A stretch of DNA of 64,000 nt from JBJYIN01 sp046237015 (GTDB lineage Bacteria; Pseudomonadota; Gammaproteobacteria; Enterobacterales; Enterobacteriaceae): contig NZ_JBJYIN010000003.1 in the NCBI RefSeq assembly GCF_046237015.1, positions 62,001-126,000 of the forward strand, given 5' to 3'. How positions within the stretch are numbered: the first letter of the stretch is position 1; every line of letters starts with the position of its first letter. The position numbers and the translations under genes are program-made. The notes under the pieces are model-generated. The model was not told where the DNA came from, ran no database searches, and worked only from the letters and a program-made list of their open reading frames with translations. Shown here piece after piece: positions 25,747 to 34,682 of the stretch.

Positions 25747-26547
25747 CTACGAGGAAAGCGCTGACCATCGTACAGGATCGAGGTGAAACAAGCGGGTGAA
25801 ATTATCCGTCGTGGCCGCTGCCAATTCATCCAGCGTCGTTCCTTTCAAGACAGATAAGTATTCCGCTATATCACGCACATAAGCTGGTTGGTTTTCCTGT
25901 CCACGGTAAGGGACAGGCGCCAACCAAGGAGAGTCCGTTTCGATTAACATTCGATCCAACGGAACATAGCGTGCAACATCGCGTAATTCTTCCGCAGTGC
26001 GAAACGTGACGATGCCGGAAAAAGAAATATAAAACCCCATATCCAACAGCGTTCTGGCCGTCGCCAGATCTTCGGTAAAACAATGTAGTACACCACCACA
26101 TTTTTCCACCTGCTCTTCTTTCAGAATAGCAAGTGTGTCTTCTCGTGCCGCGCGTGTATGCACAATGACCGGTTTATTGAGCTCATTGCCAATACGGATG
26201 TGCTCGCGAAAAGAAGCCTGCTGCTGCACCTTCGTCTCTGCCTGATAATAATAATCCAGACCGGTTTCCCCCAAAGCGACCACCCGGGGCTCAGCGGCTA
26301 GCTGGCGCAGTTCAGCATAATCGTAGGGCTCACTTTGATTTAATGGATGAACGCCGCAGGAGAATGCCACATTATCCCGTTCGCCGATCTGTTCCGCCAT
26401 TGCCAGATAACCCGGTAGCGTAGTCGCAACCGCCAGAACAAAGCTAACGCCACGACAAGATGCTTTGTCGAGAACATCAGAAACGTCTTTATGCAATGAC
26501 TGATAATCCAGTCCGTCAAGATGGCAATGGGAATCAACTAACAACAT
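25747..26547 (-). CDS. ycfH: TatD-family metal-dependent hydrolase YcfH
   Basis: TIM-barrel metallohydrolase of the TatD DNase family. Metal ligands are visible as DSHCHLD at the N-terminus, the glutamate in ALGETGLDYYY near residue 93, VIVHTRAA near 128, LHCFTE near 154 and the final aspartate in LIETDSPWLAP. Length 266 is one more than E. coli YcfH. It is the last gene of a long minus-strand series, 19 bases after holB. Its physiological substrate is unsettled; family members act as 3'-5' exonucleases or D-aminoacyl-tRNA deacylases. Confidence 0.94.
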   Translation of the reverse strand: MLLVDSHCHLDGLDYQSLHKDVSDVLDKASCRGVSFVLAVATTLPGYLAMAEQIGERDNVAFSCGVHPLNQSEPYDYAELRQLAAEPRVVALGETGLDYYYQAETKVQQQASFREHIRIGNELNKPVIVHTRAAREDTLAILKEEQVEKCGGVLHCFTEDLATARTLLDMGFYISFSGIVTFRTAEELRDVARYVPLDRMLIETDSPWLAPVPYRGQENQPAYVRDIAEYLSVLKGTTLDELAAATTDNFTRLFHLDPVRWSALSS

Positions 26548-26566
26548 GATATTTACTCAAAATTGA

Positions 26567-27580
26567 TTAAACAGAGAAGGGATGAAAGTACCGCTGCACC
26601 GTCGCCGACAAGCTTTGTTCAGCATCAAGCAATCGTTCAGTCAATAACAGTTCACGGTTAACGCCGGTTACCATCAGGAGTTTTTGTCGACACTGAAGCC
26701 AGTGATGCAACTCATATTGCAATTGCACATGGGTAAACGCATGTACGAAACGCTCAACGAGCATGGGTTGATCTTGATTCACTCGATGTTCACCAACACC
26801 TTGCTGCCATTTTATCGCATCTAAAAGAAGTGAAGTCAGCCAGTGAATCCGCTCACTGACATCATCATGATTAAATAATGGGAGCAATGAAAACAAATCA
26901 CGTGAATCTAGCGCGGTAGCCCATTCCTGACATAGGACGTTACGCTGTTTCCAGCGTTCTGGCTGCAATAGTGTCTCAGCCGCGAGCGGCGCGCCGGCCT
27001 GAAGCCGCAACGCCGTACGTATTGCCTGAGGATCATAATGATGGCGTGCATTCAGCCATTGTACACTCTGCGTTTCATCCGGCACATCCAGATAACGGTA
27101 CAGACAACGACTGCGCATCGTTGCTAACAAACGAGAAGGTTCACGGCAGCCAAACAGAAAATAGGTTCGCTGAGGTGGTTCTTCCAATGTCTTTAACAAC
27201 GCGTTCGCCGCCGCTTCTGTTAACCATTCAGCGGACGGTAGCCAAACGACCTTCGCTCCTCCTTGCCGCGAATGTTGGTAAAGCTTATCCAACACCTCAC
27301 GCACAGCGTCGACCCCCAGACTCTGTTTCCCTTTTTCAGGACTGAGCATGTACCAGTCAGGGTGGGTACTCGCCATCATCAGATGACAGTCGTGACACTT
27401 TCCACAGCTTTTCATCCCTTCCGGCTGCTGACACATCAGCCAACGACTTAACGCATAAACCAGAGAGTCGTCTCCCATACCGGGTAAGGCATGTAACAAA
27501 AGGGCATGATGCCCTCTTCCGGCCTGATATTGCCCGATCAATTGACGATAAGGCGCGTTAAGCCAGGGATACCAATCCAT
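26567..27580 (-). CDS. holB: DNA polymerase III subunit delta prime
   Basis: Clamp-loader subunit delta-prime, the stator that helps open the beta sliding clamp. MDWYPWLNAPYRQLIGQYQ opens the protein. The zinc module is CGKCHDCHLM, and the sensor region SRC follows EPSRLLATMR. As in other delta-prime proteins the P-loop is degenerate (LPGMGDDSLV). The ATG at 27580 overlaps the tmk stop by one base and yields 337 residues, against 334 in E. coli; longer in-frame extension is inside tmk and is rejected. Confidence 0.95.
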   Translation of the reverse strand: MDWYPWLNAPYRQLIGQYQAGRGHHALLLHALPGMGDDSLVYALSRWLMCQQPEGMKSCGKCHDCHLMMASTHPDWYMLSPEKGKQSLGVDAVREVLDKLYQHSRQGGAKVVWLPSAEWLTEAAANALLKTLEEPPQRTYFLFGCREPSRLLATMRSRCLYRYLDVPDETQSVQWLNARHHYDPQAIRTALRLQAGAPLAAETLLQPERWKQRNVLCQEWATALDSRDLFSLLPLFNHDDVSERIHWLTSLLLDAIKWQQGVGEHRVNQDQPMLVERFVHAFTHVQLQYELHHWLQCRQKLLMVTGVNRELLLTERLLDAEQSLSATVQRYFHPFSV

Positions 27581-28260
27581 TAGTCGTGACCTTGAGAAAA
27601 AGCAACGGATGACGCCGCGGTTTGATGCAATCCCTGCTGTTGCAGCCAATCCTGTAGCACCATTTGTATCGCCGCACTGACGCATTCCAGCGATTGAGAA
27701 GCATCGATCGTGACGATAGTGGCGTCTTCTGCCGCTAATGCCTGATAACGAGCACGAGTCCGCTCAAAAAATGCCAGTGACTCTTGCTCAATGCGATCCA
27801 ATTCCCCACGCCCGCGGGCCCGTTGTAATCCGATTTCCGGCGGTAAATCAAGATAAAGGGTCAGATCGGGACGAAAATCGCCCAATACGGTATCACGCAA
27901 AGACATTAACAGTTTCTGGTCGATCTGCCGCCCACCACCTTGATAGGCCTGAGAAGAAAGATCGTGACGATCGCCGACGACCCATAGCCCCCTCGCAAGT
28001 GCAGGTTTAATGACGTTATCAACCAGTTGCACCCTGGCTGCATACAGCATTAAAACTTCAGCTTTATCCGTTACCTGTTCATCACTGATGCCCTGCTTGA
28101 TCAATTCACGCAGTTTCTCGGCCAACGGTGTTCCACCAGGCTCTCGTGTAAAAACCACATCCTGGATGCCGTATGCCCGAAGCGTTTCGACGACACAATT
28201 ACGCGCCGTTGTTTTGCCCGCGCCTTCCAGACCTTCAATTACGATAAATTTACTGTTCAT
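27580..28260 (-). CDS. tmk: thymidylate kinase
   Basis: Phosphorylates dTMP to dTDP. P-loop EGLEGAGKTTARN at residues 9-21, DRY-equivalent DRHDLSSQAYQGGGRQ near 97 and the LID region RARGRGELDRIEQE near 150, of the E. coli type with arginines in the LID. At 226 residues it is a little longer than E. coli Tmk (213) because of a C-terminal tail. The start overlaps the 3' end of mltG by 11 bases. Essential enzyme in dTTP synthesis. Confidence 0.96.
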   Translation of the reverse strand: MNSKFIVIEGLEGAGKTTARNCVVETLRAYGIQDVVFTREPGGTPLAEKLRELIKQGISDEQVTDKAEVLMLYAARVQLVDNVIKPALARGLWVVGDRHDLSSQAYQGGGRQIDQKLLMSLRDTVLGDFRPDLTLYLDLPPEIGLQRARGRGELDRIEQESLAFFERTRARYQALAAEDATIVTIDASQSLECVSAAIQMVLQDWLQQQGLHQTAASSVAFSQGHD

Positions 28261-29269
28261 CCCGTTCCTTTAAGGCTGAGCGATATACCCTTACCGCACG
28301 ATTGTGATCTTCCAGGTTAGTCGTAAAACGATGCCCACCCTTGCCATCGGCGACAAAATAAAGGTATGGCGTCTTAGCCGGGTGAGCCGCCGCCTCTATG
28401 GAGGCTTTTCCCGGTATAGCGATCGGCGTTGGCGGCAGGCCAGAGATCGTGTATGTGTTGTAAGGCGTTGGCGTATCCAGCGCCTTGCGGGTTATCACAC
28501 CGGAGTACGAATCTCCCATGCCATAAATAACCGTTGGATCGGTTTGTAAACGCATCCCCATACGTAGCCGATTAACGAAAACAGATGCAACCTGAGGGCG
28601 CTCTTCACTGACAGCCGTTTCTTTTTCAATAATGGATGCCATCGTCAGCAATTCATCCGCCGTTTTGTAAGGTAGTCCGTCTTCTCTCTCTTTCCATACA
28701 TCATCGACCGTTTTCTTCATCCGCTGGTGAGCCCGTTTTAGCAGCGCCAAATCCGTCGTATCCGCCGTATATGAGTATGTATCCGGATAGAACCACCCTT
28801 CCGGGTTGGGTTTATCTTCTATCCCCAACGCAGTGGCAATCTCTGGAATACTTTTATCAACCAGTACATGCTTAATATAGGGCGATTGACGCAATATGGT
28901 GATCCAATCACTCAGACGAGAACCTTCAATAAAACGAATCGAAAACTGTGCCTCTTTTCCGCTGGCTAACAATGCCAACATCTCACGTACCGTCATGTCA
29001 GCGGCCAAACGGTACGTCCCGGCCTTGAATCTCGCCAAATCAGGTTCAACACGCAGCAACCAGGGGAAAAAGGTTCCCGTGGCGATCACGCCTTGATCCA
29101 GCAATAACGCTTCCAAACCTTCGCGTCCAGTACCTGCGGGAAGCGTAAAAATCATGTCTTGTTCAATTGCAAGCGGTGAACTGGCAAACTGCTGTAGTTT
29201 CTGCCACAAAAACAAACTTATGAGCAGTAAAGCAACGACAATCAGCACACCAATCTTCTTTTTCTTCAT
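28250..29269 (-). CDS. mltG: endolytic murein transglycosylase MltG
   Basis: Inner-membrane enzyme that cuts nascent glycan strands and is thought to set strand length. One N-terminal transmembrane segment (about 6-25) is followed by a LysM-like subdomain and the YceG catalytic domain, with the catalytic glutamate in ASIIEKETAV and the downstream QTDPTVIYGMG and HPAKTPYLYFVADGKGGH. An ATG at 29269 gives 339 residues; a GTG one codon earlier is possible. Between pabC (14 bases) and tmk (overlap), the same order as in E. coli. Confidence 0.95.
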   Translation of the reverse strand: MKKKKIGVLIVVALLLISLFLWQKLQQFASSPLAIEQDMIFTLPAGTGREGLEALLLDQGVIATGTFFPWLLRVEPDLARFKAGTYRLAADMTVREMLALLASGKEAQFSIRFIEGSRLSDWITILRQSPYIKHVLVDKSIPEIATALGIEDKPNPEGWFYPDTYSYTADTTDLALLKRAHQRMKKTVDDVWKEREDGLPYKTADELLTMASIIEKETAVSEERPQVASVFVNRLRMGMRLQTDPTVIYGMGDSYSGVITRKALDTPTPYNTYTISGLPPTPIAIPGKASIEAAAHPAKTPYLYFVADGKGGHRFTTNLEDHNRAVRVYRSALKERDEQ

Positions 29270-29283
29270 CACTTAACCATCGA

Positions 29284-30081
29284 CTAACAGTTAGGGCTCA
29301 GAAATCGGTACAGATCTCTGGAGCGATAACACCAGACATGAGCCTGGTTTACAGGGATTATGGGCATTAATGCATTACAGACCAAAACCTCATCGGCATG
29401 CGCAAGCGCGGTAAGGGGTTCTGTCACAATCCTCACATCAAAATGGCTATCAGCCAATAGCGACAGTATATGCTGCCGGGCAACCCCGTCGACACCAGCA
29501 TAGGTTAAATCTGGCGTATAAACCTGATTTCCCTTCCGCCAAAATAAATTAGCCGCACAGCATTCCACTAGCGCACCAGCGGTGTCAAGCACCAAGGCTT
29601 CATCAGCAGACGTCTGATTAAGACAGGTACGGATTAAAATTTGCTCCAGACGATTGAGATGTTTGATACCTGCCAGCAAAGGCTGTTTAGCCAACGCAAT
29701 AGGACTCAAATTCAGGTTAATGCCGCGTTCACGCCAATGACAATAGTGCTCGGGGTAATCGCCTTGCATAACGATACGCGTCGCTTGGTTACAATCTTGA
29801 CTGCTGTAACCCCGGCCTCCCTGACCTCGTGTTAATATCACTTTTACTACGCCTAGTCGCTGCCCTACTGCGGCCAGCATCATTTCCTCTGCCAGCAACG
29901 ACCAGTCAATCGACGGTAACAGCAAACGTTCTACCGCTCGTTGCAAACGGCTAATATGGCGCTCAATCCATATTATTTGACCATCGATTACCCTGGCCGT
30001 GGTAAAACAGCCATCGCCGAACTGAATAGACCGGTCTGAAACCGATAAAATGTCCTGTTGCTGACCATTGATCCAACGCAT
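29284..30081 (-). CDS. pabC: aminodeoxychorismate lyase
   Basis: PLP enzyme that releases pyruvate from 4-amino-4-deoxychorismate to give p-aminobenzoate for folate. Fold-type IV landmarks: N-terminal WINGQ and DRSIQFGDGCFTTARV, the PLP-binding lysine in LAGIKHLNRLEQ near residue 140, and the phosphate-binding VDGVARQHIL near 205. Length 265 is near the E. coli 269. Upstream is a strong terminator after fabF, so pabC-mltG-tmk-holB-ycfH may depend on read-through or on a promoter in the 230-base gap. Confidence 0.93.
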   Translation of the reverse strand: MRWINGQQQDILSVSDRSIQFGDGCFTTARVIDGQIIWIERHISRLQRAVERLLLPSIDWSLLAEEMMLAAVGQRLGVVKVILTRGQGGRGYSSQDCNQATRIVMQGDYPEHYCHWRERGINLNLSPIALAKQPLLAGIKHLNRLEQILIRTCLNQTSADEALVLDTAGALVECCAANLFWRKGNQVYTPDLTYAGVDGVARQHILSLLADSHFDVRIVTEPLTALAHADEVLVCNALMPIIPVNQAHVWCYRSRDLYRFLSPNC

Positions 30082-30269
30082 GTCTTACATCCTTTCAGCC
30101 AAGAGCCATCAGCTTGCCAGTTAACGCAATCATCGGGCAAGCCATCATTCGCACGAGGAGCGTTTTTCGATGTTACTTGCGATGACCCACGGACAACCTC
30201 CCATGAGTAGTGCAAATCAGAAACGTTTTGTGTGAGTCAGCAAAAGGAGTCGCGGCGATGGTTTATCAC

Positions 30270-30297
30270 AAAAAAAAACCCGGAAACCGGGTTTTTT
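30270..30297 (-). terminator. terminator of fabF
   Basis: AAAAAAAACCCGG-AAA-CCGGGTTTTTT forms a stem flanked by A and T tracts on both sides, 16 bases beyond the fabF stop. It can function in either direction and separates the fab genes from pabC. Confidence 0.9.
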
Positions 30298-30313
30298 AAT
30301 AAGACAACGATGT

Positions 30314-31555
30314 TTAAACCCTGCGGAATATCAGTGAACCGTTGGTGCCACCGAAGCCAAAAGAGTTACACAGCGTATATTCCAGATTATTAACCTGACG
30401 TGCTTCGTGCGGCACGAAATCCAAGTCGCAGCCATCATCTGGATTATCTAGGTTGATCGTTGGCGGTACAGCCTGATCGCGTAATGCAAGGATACTGAAA
30501 ATAGACTCAACGGCACCCGCGGCACCCAATAGGTGACCCGTCATCGATTTCGTCGAACTGACCAACACTCGGTAGGCATCATCGCCAAACACAGATTTGA
30601 CAGCCTGAGTTTCGGCTTTGTCACCTGCTGAAGTCGAGGTTCCGTGAGCGTTGATGTAACCAATTTGCGATGTTGAAAGCGCCGCATCCCGCAATGCGTT
30701 TTCCATTGCTAATGCTGCACCTGCTCCATTTTCCGGTGGTGACGTCATATGGTAGGCATCACTGCTCATGCCAAAACCAACAACCTCGGCATAAATCTTG
30801 GCACCGCGTTTTTTAGCATGTTCGTACTCTTCCAGCACGAGCATACCCGCACCATCTCCCAGCACAAAACCATCGCGATCTTTATCCCATGGGCGACTTG
30901 CCGCCTGTGGGTTGTCATTACGCGTGGATAATGCACGGGCTGCGCCAAAACCACCGACGCCCAATGGAGTACTGGCTTTTTCTGCCCCACCCGCCACCAT
31001 GATATCTGCGTCGTTATACGCGATGATTCGGGCAGCATGACCAATATTATGCACACCGGAAGTGCAAGCCGTCGCAATAGAGATGCTCGGGCCACGCAAT
31101 CCGTACATAATGGTCAGATGTCCGGCAACCATATTGACAATGGTTGATGGCACAAAAAACGGACTAATCTTGCGCGGTCCGCCGTTTACCAGGGCACTAT
31201 GGTTCTCTTCAATGAGACCTAGGCCACCGATACCGGAACCGATCGCAGCACCAAAGCGTGGTGCATTTTCTTCCGTTATTTCAATGCCGGAATCTTTAAT
31301 GGCTTGAATACCCGCCATGATTCCATACTGAATGAAGGCATCCATTTTTCGCGCTTCTTTACGCGAAATGAATTCCTCACAATTAAAATCCTTTACTAAG
31401 CCAGCAAAACGCGTTGCGTAGGCACTAGTATCGAAATGGTCGATCAGGCTGATACCACTCTGACCGGCAAGAAGAGCACTCCACGTAGACTCAACTGTGT
31501 TGCCGACAGGAGATAACATGCCCAGTCCGGTCACAACTACTCGACGCTTAGACAC
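30314..31555 (-). CDS. fabF: beta-ketoacyl-ACP synthase II
   Basis: Condensing enzyme elongating acyl-ACP with malonyl-ACP; in enterics it also makes cis-vaccenate at low temperature. Thiolase fold with the nucleophile cysteine in SIATACTSGVHNIG near residue 164, and the catalytic histidines in NAHGTSTSAGD and STKSMTGHLLGAAG. The start is a GTG at 31555, six bases after GGAGG, giving 413 residues beginning VSKRRVVVTG, the E. coli length. Follows acpP after 81 bases and is followed by a terminator. Confidence 0.97.
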   Translation of the reverse strand: MSKRRVVVTGLGMLSPVGNTVESTWSALLAGQSGISLIDHFDTSAYATRFAGLVKDFNCEEFISRKEARKMDAFIQYGIMAGIQAIKDSGIEITEENAPRFGAAIGSGIGGLGLIEENHSALVNGGPRKISPFFVPSTIVNMVAGHLTIMYGLRGPSISIATACTSGVHNIGHAARIIAYNDADIMVAGGAEKASTPLGVGGFGAARALSTRNDNPQAASRPWDKDRDGFVLGDGAGMLVLEEYEHAKKRGAKIYAEVVGFGMSSDAYHMTSPPENGAGAALAMENALRDAALSTSQIGYINAHGTSTSAGDKAETQAVKSVFGDDAYRVLVSSTKSMTGHLLGAAGAVESIFSILALRDQAVPPTINLDNPDDGCDLDFVPHEARQVNNLEYTLCNSFGFGGTNGSLIFRRV

Positions 31556-31636
31556 GCTTGTCCTCCAGGGAGGGAAAAATATGACACTGCGGGACAAAAA
31601 ACTTAGGCGGTCGAATGACCGCCTAGATATGTTCGC

Positions 31637-31873
31637 TTACTGCTGGTTAGCCTGAATGAAATCAATGGCTGCCTGAACAGTCGTGATTTTTTCAGCTTCT
31701 TCGTCTGGAATTTCTGTATCAAATTCTTCTTCCAGCGCCATTACCAGCTCAACAGTGTCAAGAGAATCAGCGCCGAGGTCATCAACGAAAGAAGCATTGT
31801 TTACGACTTCTTCCTGCTTAACACCAAGCTGTTCAACGATGATTTTCTTAACGCGTTCTTCGATAGTGCTCAT
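31637..31873 (-). CDS. acpP: acyl carrier protein
   Basis: Small acidic four-helix carrier of growing acyl chains; the phosphopantetheine attachment serine is in GADSLDTVEL (Ser37 counting without the initiator methionine). At 78 residues and almost identical to E. coli AcpP. The 154-base gap to fabG upstream probably holds its own strong promoter, as in E. coli, although no hexamer pair was assigned. Lies between fabG and fabF. Confidence 0.98.
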   Translation of the reverse strand: MSTIEERVKKIIVEQLGVKQEEVVNNASFVDDLGADSLDTVELVMALEEEFDTEIPDEEAEKITTVQAAIDFIQANQQ

Positions 31874-32027
31874 ACTCTTAAATTTCCTATCAAAACTCGC
31901 TTTCGCGATGGTTTTCGTAGTGTATAAAATGTTGAAAAAGATGCAACAAAATCCCGGCTGGTCGAACCACGATTTTGTGCTATTTTGCGGTCATGACCGC
32001 AAATAACGCAAATATTTTTCGTGCTTT

Positions 32028-32762
32028 TTAGATCATATACATGCCGCCATTGACATGCAATGTCTCGCCGGTAATGTAACCTGCCTCGTCAGAGGCTAAA
32101 AATGAAACAGCACTGGCGATTTCTTTAGCATCACCAAGCCGGTTAGCGGGAACCTGACTCAAAATGCCTGCTCGCTGTTCTTCTGTCAACGCCTGAGTCA
32201 TATCCGTTTCAATAAAACCCGGTGCAACCACGTTAACAGTAATGCCACGGGAAGCGACTTCACGAGCGAGAGACTTACTAAAACCAATCAGCCCAGCTTT
32301 CGCGGCTGCATAGTTTGCCTGCCCTGCGTTTCCCATTGTACCAACAACGGAGCCAATAGTGATGATTCGTCCAAAACGTTTCTTCATCATTGCACGCATC
32401 ACTGCTTTAGACAGTCGGAACACGGATGTCAAATTCGTATCCAGAATATCCTGCCATTCGTCTTCTTTCATCCGCATTAGCAGATTATCACGCGTAATCC
32501 CGGCATTATTAACCAAAATGTCAACGTCGCCAAATTCAGCGCGAATATCAGATAGAACCTTATCAACTGACGCCACATCCGCAACGTTCAGTACATAACC
32601 TTTACCATTCTCACCCAGCCAGGCGCTGATAGTTTCAGCGCCCTTTTCGCTGGTTGCGGTCCCAATGACTTTTGCACCACGGGCAACCAACGTCTCTGCT
32701 ATCGCCCGGCCGATACCTCGGCTTGCACCGGTAACCAGTGCAATTTTTCCCTCAAAACTCAT
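32028..32762 (-). CDS. fabG: 3-oxoacyl-ACP reductase
   Basis: NADPH-dependent short-chain dehydrogenase reducing beta-ketoacyl-ACP. NADP-binding VTGASRGIGRAIAE at the N-terminus, NNAGITRDNLLMRM in the middle and the catalytic Ser...Tyr-x3-Lys seen as GSVVGTMGNAGQANYAAAKA. Its 244 residues equal E. coli FabG. Fourteen bases after fabD in the same direction, inside the plsX-fabHDG series. Confidence 0.97.
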   Translation of the reverse strand: MSFEGKIALVTGASRGIGRAIAETLVARGAKVIGTATSEKGAETISAWLGENGKGYVLNVADVASVDKVLSDIRAEFGDVDILVNNAGITRDNLLMRMKEDEWQDILDTNLTSVFRLSKAVMRAMMKKRFGRIITIGSVVGTMGNAGQANYAAAKAGLIGFSKSLAREVASRGITVNVVAPGFIETDMTQALTEEQRAGILSQVPANRLGDAKEIASAVSFLASDEAGYITGETLHVNGGMYMI

Positions 32763-32776
32763 TGTGTTCTCCGTTT

Positions 32777-33706
32777 TTATTTTTCAAGTGCCGCTGACAG
32801 AGAAGCTGGATCGTTTACTGCGGCAGCTGTCAACGTATCAACGATTCGTTTCGTTAAGCCAGTCAGAACTTTTCCCGGCCCCACTTCTAATAACGATTCA
32901 ACGCCTTGTGATGCGATAAACTCGACACACTCCGTCCAACGCACAGGACGATAAAGCTGACGAACCAGCGCACTACGGATTGCGTCTGGTGTCGTTTCAA
33001 TACGGGCATCAACATTATTGACCACAGGAATTAACGGCGTATGAATGTCCACAGACTCAAGCGCGGCAGCCAGTTTCTTTGCTGCCGGCTCCATCAATGC
33101 ACAATGCGACGGAACGCTGACAGGCAACGGTAATGCGCGCTTCGCTCCCGCCGCCTTACATGCCGCACCCGCACGTTCTACCGCTTCTTTGTTACCCGCA
33201 ATAACCACTTGACCAGGAGAATTGAAGTTTACCGGCGAAACCACCTGCCCTTGTGCCGATATCTCACACGCTTTAGCTATCGCTTCATTATCAAGGCCAA
33301 TGATCGCATACATTGCTCCAGTACCTTCCGGCACGGCTTCCTGCATAAGTTTGCCACGCAATTCAACCAGACGAACCGCCTGCTGGAAATCCAATACACC
33401 CGCACAAACCAGCGCAGAATATTCGCCTAAACTATGACCCGACATCAGCGAGGGTTGTTTGCCCCCTTGTTGCTGCCAGACACGCCAGATTGCGACAGAC
33501 GCGGTCAATAACGCAGGCTGGGTTTGCCAGGTTTTATTCAACTCTTCAACAGGACCTTGTTGAGTCAGTTGCCATAGGTCATAGCCTAAAACATCAGAAG
33601 CCTGAGCAAAAGTTTCAGTAACGATCGGGTATTCTGTAGCCAGTTCAGCCAACATACCGACAGTCTGCGATCCCTGTCCGGGAAAAACCATTGCAAATTG
33701 CGTCAT
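32777..33706 (-). CDS. fabD: malonyl-CoA:ACP transacylase
   Basis: Loads malonyl groups onto ACP. FPGQGSQTVGM at the N-terminus forms the oxyanion region, the nucleophilic serine lies in MSGHSLGEYSALVCAG (near residue 92) and the catalytic histidine in VSVPSHCALM (near 201). Length 309 is identical to E. coli. Sixteen bases after fabH and 14 before fabG. No oddities. Confidence 0.97.
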   Translation of the reverse strand: MTQFAMVFPGQGSQTVGMLAELATEYPIVTETFAQASDVLGYDLWQLTQQGPVEELNKTWQTQPALLTASVAIWRVWQQQGGKQPSLMSGHSLGEYSALVCAGVLDFQQAVRLVELRGKLMQEAVPEGTGAMYAIIGLDNEAIAKACEISAQGQVVSPVNFNSPGQVVIAGNKEAVERAGAACKAAGAKRALPLPVSVPSHCALMEPAAKKLAAALESVDIHTPLIPVVNNVDARIETTPDAIRSALVRQLYRPVRWTECVEFIASQGVESLLEVGPGKVLTGLTKRIVDTLTAAAVNDPASLSAALEK

Positions 33707-33722
33707 ATTAAATCCTGTTTAA

Positions 33723-34676
33723 TTAAAAACGAACCAGTGCAGAACCCCAGGTAAAACCGCCGCCAAAAGCCTCAAGCAATACCAGGTGTCCTGGCTTGAT
33801 ACGCCCGTCACGCACGGCTTCATCCAAAGCGGAGGGAACAGAAGCAGCGGACGTATTGCCATGGCGATCTAACGTCACCACCACCTTATCCATTCCCATC
33901 CCTAACTTTTTCGCCGTTGCACTGATAATACGAAGATTAGCCTGATGAGGAACCAACCAATCCAATTCATTTTTTTCCAGTTGTGAGGCTTGCAACGTTT
34001 CTTCAACGATGTGCGCCAATTCAGTGACCGCGACTTTAAAGACTTCATTACCTGCCATCGTCAGATATGCAGGTGTCTCCTGATGCAAGCGATCCTGATG
34101 GGGTAACGTCAACAATTCGCCGTAACGTCCATCCGCATGCAAATGCGTAGATAAAATGCCCGGTTGTTCTGATGCGGCCAATACAACGGCTCCCGCACCA
34201 TCACCAAATAAAATAAGCGTACCACGATCTTCAGGATCTAACGTGCGGGACAACGTGTCAGAACCAATAACTAACGCATAGTCGACTGCGCCATTTTTAA
34301 TATATTGATCGGCAACGCTCAATGCGTAAGTGAAACCGGCACAAGCAGCGGCTAAGTCAAACGCCATCGTATCTTTTATATCGAGTAACTGTTGAATTTG
34401 GCAAGCCGAACTGGGGAATGCATGGCTCGACGATGTCGTAGCTACAAGCAGCAACCCCACCTTCGATTTGTCAATACCGGCCATTTCCAACGCCTTTTGC
34501 GCGGCCTGGTAGCCCATGGTCGCGACATTTTCATCAGGCGCGGCAATACGACGTTCACGTATCCCTGTACGCGTAACGATCCATTCGTCAGACGTCTCCA
34601 CCATTTTCTCTAAATCAGCATTCGTTCTGACTTGCTTTGGCAAATAACTGCCCGTTCCGATTATTTTTGTATACAT
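33723..34676 (-). CDS. fabH: beta-ketoacyl-ACP synthase III
   Basis: Initiates fatty-acid synthesis by condensing acetyl-CoA with malonyl-ACP. The active-site Cys is in LAAACAGFTYAL (near residue 112), His in WLVPHQANLRI (near 244) and Asn in RHGNTSAASVP (near 274). Length 317 is standard. It follows plsX by only six bases, so the two are translated from one message. The substrate preference for acetyl versus branched primers is assumed from E. coli-like sequence. Confidence 0.97.
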   Translation of the reverse strand: MYTKIIGTGSYLPKQVRTNADLEKMVETSDEWIVTRTGIRERRIAAPDENVATMGYQAAQKALEMAGIDKSKVGLLLVATTSSSHAFPSSACQIQQLLDIKDTMAFDLAAACAGFTYALSVADQYIKNGAVDYALVIGSDTLSRTLDPEDRGTLILFGDGAGAVVLAASEQPGILSTHLHADGRYGELLTLPHQDRLHQETPAYLTMAGNEVFKVAVTELAHIVEETLQASQLEKNELDWLVPHQANLRIISATAKKLGMGMDKVVVTLDRHGNTSAASVPSALDEAVRDGRIKPGHLVLLEAFGGGFTWGSALVRF

Positions 34677-34682
34677 GTACGC

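Noticed and set aside
27581..27685. 35-codon N-terminal extension of holB inside tmk
   Set aside because: The extension is antiphase tmk coding sequence; MDWYPW at 27580 matches the known HolB start.
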